From JANRKB01 sp033763695 (lineage in GTDB: Bacteria; Planctomycetota; Phycisphaerae; Phycisphaerales; UBA1924): DNA of 46,777 nucleotides. The notes beneath the pieces are model-generated. The model ran no database searches and was not told the origin of the DNA. It saw nothing but the letters and a program-made list of their open reading frames with translations. The translations under genes and the position numbers were made by a program. Location of the stretch: the NCBI GenBank assembly GCA_033763695.1, contig JANRKB010000007.1:1-46777 (forward strand). Reading direction: 5' to 3'. This document shows positions 19,335 to 28,460 of this stretch, in pieces. Each line of letters begins with the position of its first letter. Within the stretch, counting starts at the first letter, position 1.

Positions 19335-21143
19335 ATGACCACACTCGACAGCAAGACCCACGGCCTTGATCACGCTCACGGCGGGCATCACGACGAGGGC
19401 TCCTACCTCACGCCGCGCGGCGGGTGGATCTCCACCGTCATCCAGTGGGCCACCACGATCGACCACAAGAAGATCGGCGTCATGTACCTGACGGCGATCC
19501 TCTTCATGTTCTTCCTCGGCGGCGTCGCCGCGCTGGCCGTGCGCTTTGAACTCTTCACTCCCGTGCGTCTTGACGCGAACGGCAACGTGACGGGTCAGTG
19601 GCTCGCGCACCTGCCGCTGGTGGGCAATGTCGAAGGCGAGACGCAGAACGTCAACCCCGGCAACAACCTCTACAACCGTGCCTTCACGCTCCACGGCGCG
19701 ATCATGGTGTTCATGGTGCTGGTGCCGTCGATCCCCGCGAGCCTCGGCACCTTCCTGTTGCCGCTCATGCTGGGCGCCAAGGACGTGGCGTTCCCAAGGC
19801 TGAACTTGCTCAGTTGGTACATCTACCTCTTCGGGTCGATCTTCGCCGTGCTGAGTGTGCTCATGGGCGGCGTCGACACCGGGTGGACGTTCTATACGCC
19901 GTATTCAACCACGACCGACGCCGATTCGTGGCGCGTTGTGCTCATGATCCTCGGCGCGTTCATCCTCGGGTTCTCGTCGATTCTGACGGGCCTGAACTTC
20001 GTCGTGACGATCCACAAGCTGCGTGCGCCGGGCCAGGGCTGGTTCGACATGCCGCTCTTTGTGTGGGCCATCTACTCGACTTCGATCATCCAGGTGCTGG
20101 CGACCCCGGTCATCGGCATCACGCTGCTGCTGCTCACGTTTGAGCGCGTCTTCCACGTCGGCATCTTTGATCCCGCCCTCGGCGGCGATCCGGTGCTCTA
20201 CCAGCACTTCTTCTGGTTCTACAGCCACCCCGTTGTGTACGTGATGATCCTGCCGGCCTTCGGCGTCATCTCGGAAGTGATCCCCGTCCATGCCCACAAG
20301 AAGATCTTCGGCTATCGCGCCGTGGCGTTTGCTTCGCTGGGTGTGGCCGCCGTGTCGTTCATCGTGTGGGGCCACCACATGTTCGTCTCCGAGGGCGAAC
20401 TGGCGGCGACGGTCTTCAGCGCACTGACGTTCCTCGTGGCGATCCCGACCGCCGTCAAGGTGTTCAACTGGATCGCAACGCTCTACAAGGGCTCGATCGC
20501 GCTGACCACGCCGATGCTCTATGCCCTGATCTTCCTCTTCCTGTTCACGATCGGCGGCCTCACCGGTCTGCCGCTGGGCACGCTCTCGACCGACATGCAC
20601 CTGCACGACGGCTACTTCGTCGTCGCGCACTTCCACTACGTGATGATGGGCGGCACGATCATGGCGCTCATGGCGGGCCTGCATCACTGGTGGCCCAAGA
20701 TGTTCGGCAAGATGTACAACTCGTTCTGGGCGAACATCGGCGCGATCTTGGTGTTCATCGGCTTCAACGTCACGTTCTTCACCCAGTTCATTCTGGGTGT
20801 GAAGGGCATGCCGCGTCGCTACGCCACATACGTCGATGAACTCACGATCTACCACCAGATCTCGACGTTCGGCTCCGTCCTCCTGCTGATCGGCTTCCTC
20901 GTCCACCTGTTCGTGTTCGTTCACTCGCTGGTGGCCGGTCGTCAGGCGACCCAAAATCCCTGGGGCGGCCTGAGCCTGGAGTGGGAGACCGAGACGCCTC
21001 CGATCGAGCACAACTTCCATCACGAGCCGGTCGTCAAGCACGGCCCGTATGACTACGAGACCACCGTCCCGCCGGGTTGGGACCCCAAGGACTATCCGAT
21101 TCCTCACGCGGCACGCTCGCACGCGGTGGTGGTGAAGCACTAA
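19335..21143 (+). CDS. coxA: Cytochrome c oxidase subunit I (A2-type heme-copper oxidase)
   Basis: The 602-residue protein has the twelve-helix heme-copper oxidase core. The low-spin heme His lies in TLHGAIMVFMVLVPS. The CuB site and cross-linked Tyr are in FYSHPVVYVMILPAFGVISE, with the two further CuB His in VWGHHMF. The heme ligands are in HDGYFVVAHFHYVMMGG. The YSHPVV sequence replaces the GHPE glutamate of A1-type enzymes and marks the A2 subtype, in which Tyr-Ser stands in at the end of the D proton channel. The first 25 residues include a His cluster (HGLDHAHGGHHDEG). A 97-base spacer separates it from coxB. It reduces oxygen to water and pumps protons. Confidence 0.95.
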   Translation: MTTLDSKTHGLDHAHGGHHDEGSYLTPRGGWISTVIQWATTIDHKKIGVMYLTAILFMFFLGGVAALAVRFELFTPVRLDANGNVTGQWLAHLPLVGNVEGETQNVNPGNNLYNRAFTLHGAIMVFMVLVPSIPASLGTFLLPLMLGAKDVAFPRLNLLSWYIYLFGSIFAVLSVLMGGVDTGWTFYTPYSTTTDADSWRVVLMILGAFILGFSSILTGLNFVVTIHKLRAPGQGWFDMPLFVWAIYSTSIIQVLATPVIGITLLLLTFERVFHVGIFDPALGGDPVLYQHFFWFYSHPVVYVMILPAFGVISEVIPVHAHKKIFGYRAVAFASLGVAAVSFIVWGHHMFVSEGELAATVFSALTFLVAIPTAVKVFNWIATLYKGSIALTTPMLYALIFLFLFTIGGLTGLPLGTLSTDMHLHDGYFVVAHFHYVMMGGTIMALMAGLHHWWPKMFGKMYNSFWANIGAILVFIGFNVTFFTQFILGVKGMPRRYATYVDELTIYHQISTFGSVLLLIGFLVHLFVFVHSLVAGRQATQNPWGGLSLEWETETPPIEHNFHHEPVVKHGPYDYETTVPPGWDPKDYPIPHAARSHAVVVKH

Positions 21144-21155
21144 GCGAAGGCAACG

Positions 21156-21176
21156 GGCATCAGGCATCGGGCATCA
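21156..21176. repeat. Heptamer tandem repeat in the coxA-coxC spacer
   Basis: Three perfect units, GGCATCA, GGCATCG and GGCATCA, lie 13 bases after the coxA stop. Confidence 0.85.
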
Positions 21177-21219
21177 GCACAACGGCTCGACGCCCACGTC
21201 CACAAGCACAGGCACTTCT

Positions 21220-22011
<792 letters not shown>

Positions 22012-22057
22012 AGAGAAGAAGTGGCAGAATGTCCTGTGGGCCCGGCCCAGTCTTTCC

Positions 22058-22095
22058 TGACTCTTTGACTCTTGGCTCCGTGACTTTCTGACTTC
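22058..22095. repeat. TGACTCT-type short repeat in the coxC-coxD spacer
   Basis: Units TGACTCT (22058), TGACTCT (22066), TGGCTCC (22073), TGACTTT (22081) and TGACTTC (22089) follow each other at 7-8 base spacing. It differs in sequence from the GGCATYR heptamers but has a similar unit length. Confidence 0.65.
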
Positions 22096-22106
22096 CGTTC
22101 TGCAGC

Positions 22107-22155
22107 CTTCCGCACTTCGTCTCTTCGGAACTTCGTCTCTTCCCCGTCTCTTCCG
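22107..22155. repeat. Inverted copy of the GAGACGAAG element before coxD
   Basis: On the plus strand this reads as successive CTTCGTCTCTTC-type units. Bases 22107-22124 are the exact reverse complement of 8185-8202 (18 bases), and 22128-22142 are the exact reverse complement of 28464-28478 (15 bases). Confidence 0.8.
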
Positions 22156-22203
22156 CTTCGCGCCGCCGCGAAACTCTGTACGAAACCGCATCGAGAACCC
22201 GTC

Positions 22204-22929
22204 ATGAGCAACGATCCCCATTCCGGTCGCCTCGGCCACGCCATCGTGAGCAAGTCCGACCACGCGTTCGATCCTGACGCAGGGTCTGTCGATCCGCACG
22301 GCGACCACTCCGGGCATCACGGCCACGTGATCATGTCGTCCTTCACGCTTAAGGCCGTGCTCGGCGTGCTGATCGTCCTGACGCTCGCGACGGTCGGCCA
22401 GGCCCAACTCGAAGTGTTCATCCAGAGCCACTTCGACATCATCTTCCCCAAGTGGGTCAACGTCGCAGCCTGTATGGGCATCGCGGTCGTCAAGGCGGCC
22501 CTCGTGTGCCTCTTCTTCATGCAGCTCAAGTACGACAACCCGCTCAACGGCCTCGTGTTCATGTTCACGCTGCTGGGCGTCGGCCTCTTCCTCGGCTTCA
22601 CCGCGCTCGACCTGGGCACCCGCGACAGCATCTATGAGTACAAGTCGCGTCTGATCACGCCCGGCGGCATGGGTCTGGGTGGACAGCCCGCCACCGCCAC
22701 CGCGCGTCAGGCACTGCTCGATGCCGTCGGCCCCGAGCGCTTCGAGGCCATCCGCGCTGACGTCGAGAGCCACAAGCACGGTCACGGCGGCACCGCCGAG
22801 GCAACCAAGGCCTCGACCGCTGGCCAGTCGCGCCCCGCCACCGGCACCACGCAGGGCCTGTTCGATCTCGACGCGCCCGCCGCCGAGGGACACGACGCAG
22901 GCCACGGCGAAGCCAAGCCTGCGCACTGA
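22204..22929 (+). CDS. coxD: Cytochrome c oxidase subunit IV (prokaryotic COX4 type) with long tail
   Basis: The 241-residue protein contains three membrane helices: about 42-65 (FTLKAVLGVLIVLTLATVG), 83-107 (VNVAACMGIAVVKAALVCLF) and 112-135 (LVFMFTLLGVGLFLGFTALDL). The pattern matches prokaryotic subunit IV, including the VKA..V..FFM.LK segment. It is about twice the usual length (roughly 100 residues). A His-rich N-terminal 40 residues precede the helices, and a C-terminal tail of about 100 residues ends in another His-rich run. Subunit IV is a small structural subunit; the tails are lineage-specific and unexplained. It is the last clear gene of the operon. A dense hairpin array follows, but none of those hairpins has a T tract. 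Confidence 0.88.
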   Translation: MSNDPHSGRLGHAIVSKSDHAFDPDAGSVDPHGDHSGHHGHVIMSSFTLKAVLGVLIVLTLATVGQAQLEVFIQSHFDIIFPKWVNVAACMGIAVVKAALVCLFFMQLKYDNPLNGLVFMFTLLGVGLFLGFTALDLGTRDSIYEYKSRLITPGGMGLGGQPATATARQALLDAVGPERFEAIRADVESHKHGHGGTAEATKASTAGQSRPATGTTQGLFDLDAPAAEGHDAGHGEAKPAH

Positions 22930-22961
22930 AACGACGAAGCGTGCCACTGCCCGCTTTCTTT

Positions 22962-23210
22962 GCACGGCAAAGCCGTGCGGGTGAGTAGCGTCGGGTCGTC
23001 GCGCAGCGACACCCGACGAAAGAGCGGCCCTGCGAGCGGGATCGTCGAAGGTGGATGGTTTGGTTCACGATCCAGCTTCGACAATCCCGACGCAAAATTG
23101 CGATTCCGGGGGTGCCGCTTCGCGGCGACCCCGCGGCTATTTACCCCCACGGCTTCGCCGTGGACTGCACTGACGCGCCGGTCGGTCGTCCGCGGCGGAA
23201 GTCCTTCCGC
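22962..23210. repeat. Array of six hairpins between coxD and the DUF433 gene
   Basis: Six inverted repeats follow one another in 250 bases. They are: GCACGGC/GCCGTGC (22962-22978, loop AAA); GTCGGGT..GTCGC/GCGAC.ACCCGAC (22990-23017); a long imperfect stem of 19 positions with two mismatches (23038-23088, loop 13); GGGGT.GCCGC/GCGGC.ACCCC (23109-23132, loop TTC); CCACGGC/GCCGTGG (23147-23163, loop TTC); and GCGGAA/TTCCGC (23195-23210). The last ends three bases before the DUF433 ATG. None is followed by a T run on either strand, so they are not ordinary intrinsic terminators. Confidence 0.75.
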
Positions 23211-23213
23211 AGC

Positions 23214-23438
23214 ATGACGCGCTTCCTACGCTGTTGCATGTTGGATTGGCGAGATCGTCCCGAGACAGATCGCGCCACGGATCGAACGAGCAACGCGCGG
23301 GTGTTCCGCGGCACGCGAATCCCGATCAAGGTGCTGTTCGAACTCAGTGCCGACGGAGCGACGCTCGACGAGTTTCTTGGCCGGTTTCCTGGAGTGCGGC
23401 GTGATCGGATCATCGCCGCTTTGAGGCACGCGAGTTAA
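23214..23438 (+). CDS. DUF433 family small protein (antitoxin-like)
   Basis: The 74-residue product contains NARVFRGTRIPIKVLFELSA, then DEFLGRFPGVRRDRIIAALRHA. That is the DUF433 pattern 'G.PV..GTRIPV..L...L..G.s.eeil..yP.l...dI.aAL.yA'. DUF433 is a winged-helix-like domain usually paired with a downstream DUF5615 PIN-like toxin. Here the next gene is not DUF5615 but an unknown membrane protein, whose ATG overlaps this stop by one base (TAATG). The frame is open upstream to 23055 without similarity. I prefer ATG 23214, directly after a hairpin, but ATG 23238 is also possible. It could be an orphan antitoxin or a regulator. Confidence 0.7.
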   Translation: MTRFLRCCMLDWRDRPETDRATDRTSNARVFRGTRIPIKVLFELSADGATLDEFLGRFPGVRRDRIIAALRHAS

Positions 23439-24250
23439 TGACGCTTACACGCCCCATCGCCTGGACCGTTGCCGCTGCCGCCGCCTTGACGTTGACGGTG
23501 AGCGCGGTGTCGATGGGTTCGCGCGTCAGTGACTACTACAAGAAGAATCCGCCGATCCGCTTCGCGTTCATGCCCGTCGGCCTGACCGAGTTTGGCTTCG
23601 CCAATCGGCCGGTGCGCGTCGAGGACACGACCACCAAGGACGACGCCGGCGCGGACGTCCCCGCCATCCGCATCTCCTACGGCGACGACGTGATCACGCT
23701 CAAGGCCTCGATCCCCGGCCATCCACAACTGCCGCTGCTCGCCCGCCATGAAGACTGGTTCCGCATCGTGCGCTTCGCCGACGCGACGGGCACCTCGATC
23801 GACGGCATGCTCGACAAGATCCGCAAGGGCGAGGTGCCTGATCGACTCGTCGCCGTCACGCGCACGCCGCGGCTTGGTCCGCGCGCGGGCGTCAGCGGTG
23901 CGGCAGCCGAGAGCGAGCGCGAGCAGAAGCGCCGCGATTGGACCTTCGACTTCTGGGAGTTCAAGCCCTCCGGCGGCTTTGCGCATCAGCAACTGAACTT
24001 CCCGACCACCAAACGTTATGAGCAGCCGCGCGAGGGCGAACTGCGCGAGGACACCTGGCAATGGCAGGCCGCGCTGCAGGTCATGCCCTCGGGCACCGCG
24101 CCCAAGTACAAGTTCACCAACGACGGCCTGCGTGCCATGGGCTGGACGCTCCCAGCGACCAGCGGCTCGATCCTCGCCCTGCTGATCTCGCTGATGATCG
24201 CCGGTGCGCCGCGCCGTCGCGCCGGTGCCTCTGAGCCGCGCACGGCCTGA
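23438..24250 (+). CDS. Unknown membrane-anchored protein
   Basis: I do not recognise this 270-residue protein. It begins with a hydrophobic segment (about 7-26) that could be an anchor or signal peptide. It continues with a large polar, presumably extracytoplasmic domain (about 28-230) containing KKNPPIRFAFMPVGLTEFGF and WTFDFWEFKPSGGF, and ends with a second hydrophobic helix (about 235-255) and a basic tail. It has no Cys, so it binds no heme c and has no disulfide. The start overlaps the DUF433 stop by one base, suggesting coupling. It lies after the oxidase genes, and an assembly role is possible, but nothing in its sequence shows it. Confidence 0.7.
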   Translation: MTLTRPIAWTVAAAAALTLTVSAVSMGSRVSDYYKKNPPIRFAFMPVGLTEFGFANRPVRVEDTTTKDDAGADVPAIRISYGDDVITLKASIPGHPQLPLLARHEDWFRIVRFADATGTSIDGMLDKIRKGEVPDRLVAVTRTPRLGPRAGVSGAAAESEREQKRRDWTFDFWEFKPSGGFAHQQLNFPTTKRYEQPREGELREDTWQWQAALQVMPSGTAPKYKFTNDGLRAMGWTLPATSGSILALLISLMIAGAPRRRAGASEPRTA

Positions 24251-24347
24251 CCAGGTTCACAACTCCGTTTCGCTTGTCCGTGCGGCTCGGGTACCATGCG
24301 GCCCGTTTGCTCGTTTGTCTTGTGTCCCCGTTCGCCGGGAGACTCGC

Positions 24348-25316
24348 GTGTCGTTAGCCGCACCCGCCCGCACCATCCCGCTTGCGATCTGGTCGCTCGC
24401 GAGCGCGGCGATGCTGCTGACCTGGACTAAGCCGTGGATGGCGCTGCTGGCCGGTGCCGCGCTCGCGCTCACCAATCTCGCGGCGATGCAGGACAAGACC
24501 AAGGGTTGGTCGCGTCTGCTCATTCAAGTCGCTGTGGTGCTCACCGGCCTCACGCTTGACCTGAAGGACCTGTCGCACTTGGCCGTCAGCGGGCTTTCGT
24601 TTGCTCTGGGCACAATCGTTGGCGTCTTCGCGCTCGGCGTGCTCGGCGCTCGCCTGCTCCGCACCGACGCCAAGCTCACCACGCTGCTCTGTTCGGGCAC
24701 CGCGATCTGCGGCGGGTCTGCCATCGCCGCCGTCAGCGGCGTCATCAACGCCACGCCCGCAGCCACATCGGTCGCGATCGGCGTGGTCTTCCTCATGAAC
24801 GCCGCCGCCCTGTTCATCTTCCCCGCGCTCGGGCACTGGCTCGATCTGACGCAGGCTCAGTTCGGCACGTGGGCCGCCGTCGCGATCCACGATGTGTCGA
24901 GCGTGGTGGGGGCCGCCAAGCAGTTCGGTGGCGAAGAGACGATGCACGTCGCAACCGCCGTCAAACTCAGCCGCACGCTGTGGATCGCCCCGATCGCCAT
25001 TGCCGCGGGTTGGTGGTTCGCGCGGCAGGAGGCACAGTCCGGCGCGCGGCGCACATCGCTCGCGAGCATCGTCCCGTGGTTCGTGATCGGGTTCGTCGTT
25101 GCGTCGACGGTGCGGACGCTCGTGCCGGACGTCGCCTCGGTGACGCAGTACACCCAGCCGATCGGCGGCGCGATGATGACGCTCGCGCTCTTCTGGATCG
25201 GCTGCGGCTTGTCGCGCAAGACGCTGGCCGCCGTCGGCTGGCGACCGTTCGTCCTCGCGCTCACGCTCTGGCTGTTCATCAGCGGCGTGTCGCTCGCCGT
25301 CATCCGGCACATGTGA
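24348..25316 (+). CDS. YeiH/UPF0324 family transporter (putative sulfate exporter family)
   Basis: The 322-residue membrane protein has about nine to ten helices and the YeiH-family hallmark CSGTAICGGSAIAAVSGVI (about 123-141). The other conserved blocks are VVLTGLTLDLKDL near residue 70, WAAVAIHDVSSVVGAAKQFG near 185 and KLSRTLWIAPIAI near 215. Family members are annotated as putative sulfate exporters, but transport has been shown for few of them, so the substrate is open. I chose GTG 24348 because GGGAG at 24337-24341 lies six bases before it; the frame is open further upstream into the preceding gene. There is a 97-base spacer from the unknown membrane protein. Confidence 0.88.
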   Translation: MSLAAPARTIPLAIWSLASAAMLLTWTKPWMALLAGAALALTNLAAMQDKTKGWSRLLIQVAVVLTGLTLDLKDLSHLAVSGLSFALGTIVGVFALGVLGARLLRTDAKLTTLLCSGTAICGGSAIAAVSGVINATPAATSVAIGVVFLMNAAALFIFPALGHWLDLTQAQFGTWAAVAIHDVSSVVGAAKQFGGEETMHVATAVKLSRTLWIAPIAIAAGWWFARQEAQSGARRTSLASIVPWFVIGFVVASTVRTLVPDVASVTQYTQPIGGAMMTLALFWIGCGLSRKTLAAVGWRPFVLALTLWLFISGVSLAVIRHM

Positions 25317-25732
25317 CGTGCGATGGGTGGCCCATTCGGGTCGTGCGGCGTTCGGTATGTCCGGAAACCGAAAGAATCTCTTTGAGAATTCTGCGATCCC
25401 CGGTAGATTGATTGCAACCCCCGGTGGGGCTGGGGTCGAAACAAATCAGGATGTCGTGCGTTCAGCACGGCGCCTGTGCTGTTCTCGGGCCGTGCCCCCC
25501 GCTGGCGGTTTGCTCCGCACCAGCAAGGTCGGCTGTTTGATCGCGTGTTGTTGCGATCGCCACGTGTCTGCGCGGCGATTGACTGTTGGTGTCGATGTTA
25601 GAGGTGAGTCTTGGCGTCGGAGTTCGCGTCCTCGGCGTCGTCCGAGAGCCTCCGGCACCCGCGTTTGCCGTTCGTGTCTCCAGAGTTCGTCGCTCAGAAT
25701 CGAAGTCCTTTGCCTTTGGGGTGTCGCTCATG
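25317..25732. other. Gene-free stretch upstream of the metallopeptidase
   Basis: This span of 416 bases holds no ORF with family similarity. I see modest inverted repeats at 25501-25524 (GCTGG/CCAGC) and 25539-25558 (GATCGC/GCGATC, loop 8), and an AT-richer patch near 25365-25395. It may be promoter plus a structured leader of the secreted peptidase gene. Confidence 0.4.
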
Positions 25733-28459
25733 ATGAATCGTTCTGCGTTGTCCGTCGCCGCGCTTCTTGTCGTTTGCGGCGGAACGTGCGTTCCTGTGCT
25801 TGCCGCGACCCCCAACGACGCCAATCGGCTCGCCGCCGTCGGCCAGACGCCGATCGAGCGTCTCCAGGCCGCGTATCCCGGCGTGCGGACGTTCACCGAC
25901 GCGGGTCGTTTGCTCTACGTGTATGGCAAGCCGATGACGAGCGGCCCGACGGCTCAGGCCGCGGTCGACGCCTTCCTCGCCCAGTACATCGGCGTCTTCG
26001 GAATCGCCGCGGCGGACCTGACGCAGACCAGCGACTTTGACATGTCCGGCGGCAAGTTCACCGGCTTCTGGTTCAAGCAGTCGATCGACGGCGTGCCGGT
26101 GGAATACGGCAACGGCCGCATCCTCGTCCTCAACCCGCGCACCGCGGGCGAGTCGTATCGCGTGGTGTATGTCGCGGGCACGTTCGCCGAGCGGCCCGAG
26201 GGCGGCTTCGCCGCCGACACGCTCAATGCCGACGCCGCCAAGGCCAAGGCGCAGCAGTTCCATGAGATGCAGACGTGGAGCGAGCCGACGCTCGTGATTC
26301 ACCAAGGTGATGGCCAGTGGCAGGATGCCCGCCGCGCTTGGAAGGTGCAGGGAACGACCACCGCGGTCGGCATCGTGACTGATCGCCACACGATGTTCAT
26401 CGATGCCGCGACCGGCGAACTGCTCCGCGATCGCGACGAGATCATGCAGGTCGATCACACGGGCACCGTGCGTGCGTATGCGACCCCCGGCGTCTGGGCC
26501 GACGCGTCGACCAACCCGCCCGTGCTGACGACGATTCCTGACATCCGCGTCACCCGCACCGGCGGCAACAACGCGTTCACCAACTCCAGCGGCGTGTTCC
26601 AGATCCCGTTCTCGGGCACCGCCGCCGGCACGCTCACGACCAACGTCTCGTCGGGCCGCTGGGTAAATGTCAACCCTGTCGGCCTGACGGAGCAGTCGGC
26701 CAGCATCAGCAACACGCCCGGCTCGGCCGCGACGATCACGCTGAACCCGACGCCCAGCGGCGCGACGACGGCACAGATCAACGCCTTCATCCACACGCAG
26801 CTCACGCGCGACTACTTCCGCACCCGCACCGGGCCGACGGGTCTGTCGGGCCTCGACATCGTTCTGCCCGCAAACACCGGCGTTTCGGGTTCGTGCAATG
26901 CCTACTTCGACGGCGGCTCGATCAACTTCTTCAACGCCGGCGGCGGCTGCAACAACACCGCGTTCTCGACGGTTATCGCTCACGAGTACGGCCACTTCGT
27001 CGTCCAGGCGCTCGGTCTGGGCCAGGGTGGCTTCGGTGAGGGTTTCGCCGACAGCGTCGCCATCCTCTTGTACGACGATGGAATCGTCGGCCGCGGCTTC
27101 AGCACCAACGGCGGCGCAGTCCGCAACATCGATCAGGCCAACCAGCAGTACCCCTGCAACCTTGAGATCCACACCTGCGGCCAGATCGTCGCCGGCGTTT
27201 GGCGCGACCTTCGTCTCAACTTCCAAGGCCTCTACGGCACGGCGTCGCTTGAGCTTGCTCGCCAACTCCACGTCGACTGGTCGCTCATCACCACCGGCGG
27301 CACGGGCAGCAACTTCGTCAACTCGGCCCACCCCGGCACTCCGATCGAAGTGATCACCGCCGACGACAACGACGGCGACATCACCAACGGCTCGCCCAAC
27401 TACACGCCCATCTGTGCCGCGTTCAGCAAGCACAACATCACCTGCCCCTCGGCCTCGGGCGTTGACTTCAGCTATCCCAATGGCCGTCCGGCGAACGTCG
27501 CGCCCGGTGAGAGCACCGCGCTCGATGTCACCGTCGTCTCGGCCGTCAGTTCGCCCGAGTCCGGTTCGGGCAAGCTGTTCGCTCGCGTCGGCGGCGTTGG
27601 TTCGTACGTCGAAGTGCCGCGTCAGCAACTGGGCACCAATCAGTATCGCTTCACACTCCCGCCGGCGCAGTGCGGCCAGACGATCGAGTACTACATCACC
27701 GCCAAGGCGACCACGGGCGGCGTCAACTATGAGCCGCTCAGTGCGCCGTCGGTGCCGTTCACCGCGCTCGCCGGCGTGAACGTCACGACCGTCGCGGCGC
27801 TCAACTCCGAATCGATCAGCGGCTTCAGCGCCAGCGCCAACGGCGCGTCCAGCGGCGCATGGCAGAGCCGCGCTCCAATCGCGGCCGGCGCCGGCGACCC
27901 CGCGGCAGACTACGACGGCTCGGGCAAGGCCTGGGTCACCGACAATCGCGCGGGCTTCGACGTGGACGGCGGGCCGGTGCAGCTCTTCTCGCCCACCTTC
28001 AACCTCTCGGGCTATTCGCGTGCAGTCCTGTCCTATGCACGTTGGCTGACCTGCGACACCGGCGAGGATCGCATGCAGGTCGACATCAGCAGCGATGGCG
28101 GCACGACGTGGCAGCCCCTCGAGACGGTCGCTCCGACCGCAGGCTGGCAGAAGGCCGAGTTTGAGCTCTCCTCGATCATCCCGCTCACCTCGAGCGTGCG
28201 CGTTCGCTACAGCGTGAACGATCCTTCCGACAACTCCATCACCGAAGGCGCAGTCGACGCGATCAACCTCTTCGCGTACCAGTGCCCGCAGGCTTGCGCG
28301 GCGGACTTCAACGCCGACGGCTTCCTCGACTTCACCGACTTTGACCTCTATGTCGCGGCGTTCGAAGCCGGCAATCCCTCGGCGGACTTCAACGCCGACG
28401 GCTTCCTCGACTTCACCGACTTCGACGACTTCGTGAGCGCGTTCGAGGCGGGGTGCTAA
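25733..28459 (+). CDS. Secreted HEXXH metallopeptidase with C-terminal GC-type dockerin-like domain
   Basis: The 908-residue protein has a signal peptide (MNRSALSVAALLVVC, cleavage near LAA-T). A propeptide-like N-terminal region follows, and then a gluzincin zinc site: His417-Glu-Tyr-Gly-His421 in VIAHEYGHFV, with Glu436 in GEGFADSVAIL as third ligand. This arrangement is closest to fungalysin (M36)-like peptidases. Beta-rich domains follow, one of them (about 690-860) MAM- or jelly-roll-like. The end carries two near-identical Ca-binding loops, ADFNADGFLDFTDFD, and terminates in Gly-Cys, as in the 'GC-type dockerin' proteins of planctomycetes. The start may be ATG 25730 or 25733. It would act outside the cell, anchored or assembled through the dockerin. 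A strong terminator follows. Confidence 0.85.
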   Translation: MNRSALSVAALLVVCGGTCVPVLAATPNDANRLAAVGQTPIERLQAAYPGVRTFTDAGRLLYVYGKPMTSGPTAQAAVDAFLAQYIGVFGIAAADLTQTSDFDMSGGKFTGFWFKQSIDGVPVEYGNGRILVLNPRTAGESYRVVYVAGTFAERPEGGFAADTLNADAAKAKAQQFHEMQTWSEPTLVIHQGDGQWQDARRAWKVQGTTTAVGIVTDRHTMFIDAATGELLRDRDEIMQVDHTGTVRAYATPGVWADASTNPPVLTTIPDIRVTRTGGNNAFTNSSGVFQIPFSGTAAGTLTTNVSSGRWVNVNPVGLTEQSASISNTPGSAATITLNPTPSGATTAQINAFIHTQLTRDYFRTRTGPTGLSGLDIVLPANTGVSGSCNAYFDGGSINFFNAGGGCNNTAFSTVIAHEYGHFVVQALGLGQGGFGEGFADSVAILLYDDGIVGRGFSTNGGAVRNIDQANQQYPCNLEIHTCGQIVAGVWRDLRLNFQGLYGTASLELARQLHVDWSLITTGGTGSNFVNSAHPGTPIEVITADDNDGDITNGSPNYTPICAAFSKHNITCPSASGVDFSYPNGRPANVAPGESTALDVTVVSAVSSPESGSGKLFARVGGVGSYVEVPRQQLGTNQYRFTLPPAQCGQTIEYYITAKATTGGVNYEPLSAPSVPFTALAGVNVTTVAALNSESISGFSASANGASSGAWQSRAPIAAGAGDPAADYDGSGKAWVTDNRAGFDVDGGPVQLFSPTFNLSGYSRAVLSYARWLTCDTGEDRMQVDISSDGGTTWQPLETVAPTAGWQKAEFELSSIIPLTSSVRVRYSVNDPSDNSITEGAVDAINLFAYQCPQACAADFNADGFLDFTDFDLYVAAFEAGNPSADFNADGFLDFTDFDDFVSAFEAGC
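28301..28422 (+). repeat. Direct repeat encoding the two dockerin Ca loops
   Basis: Bases 28301-28341 and 28382-28422 are identical over 41 bases, 81 bases apart and in frame. Each encodes AADFNADGFLDF or SADFNADGFLDF and the following T-D, with Asp/Asn at the Ca-ligand positions. Confidence 0.9.
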
Positions 28460-28460
28460 A

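Noticed and set aside
23055..23213. Upstream extension of the DUF433 frame
   Set aside because: It runs through the hairpin array and shows no similarity, so it is probably chance openness.
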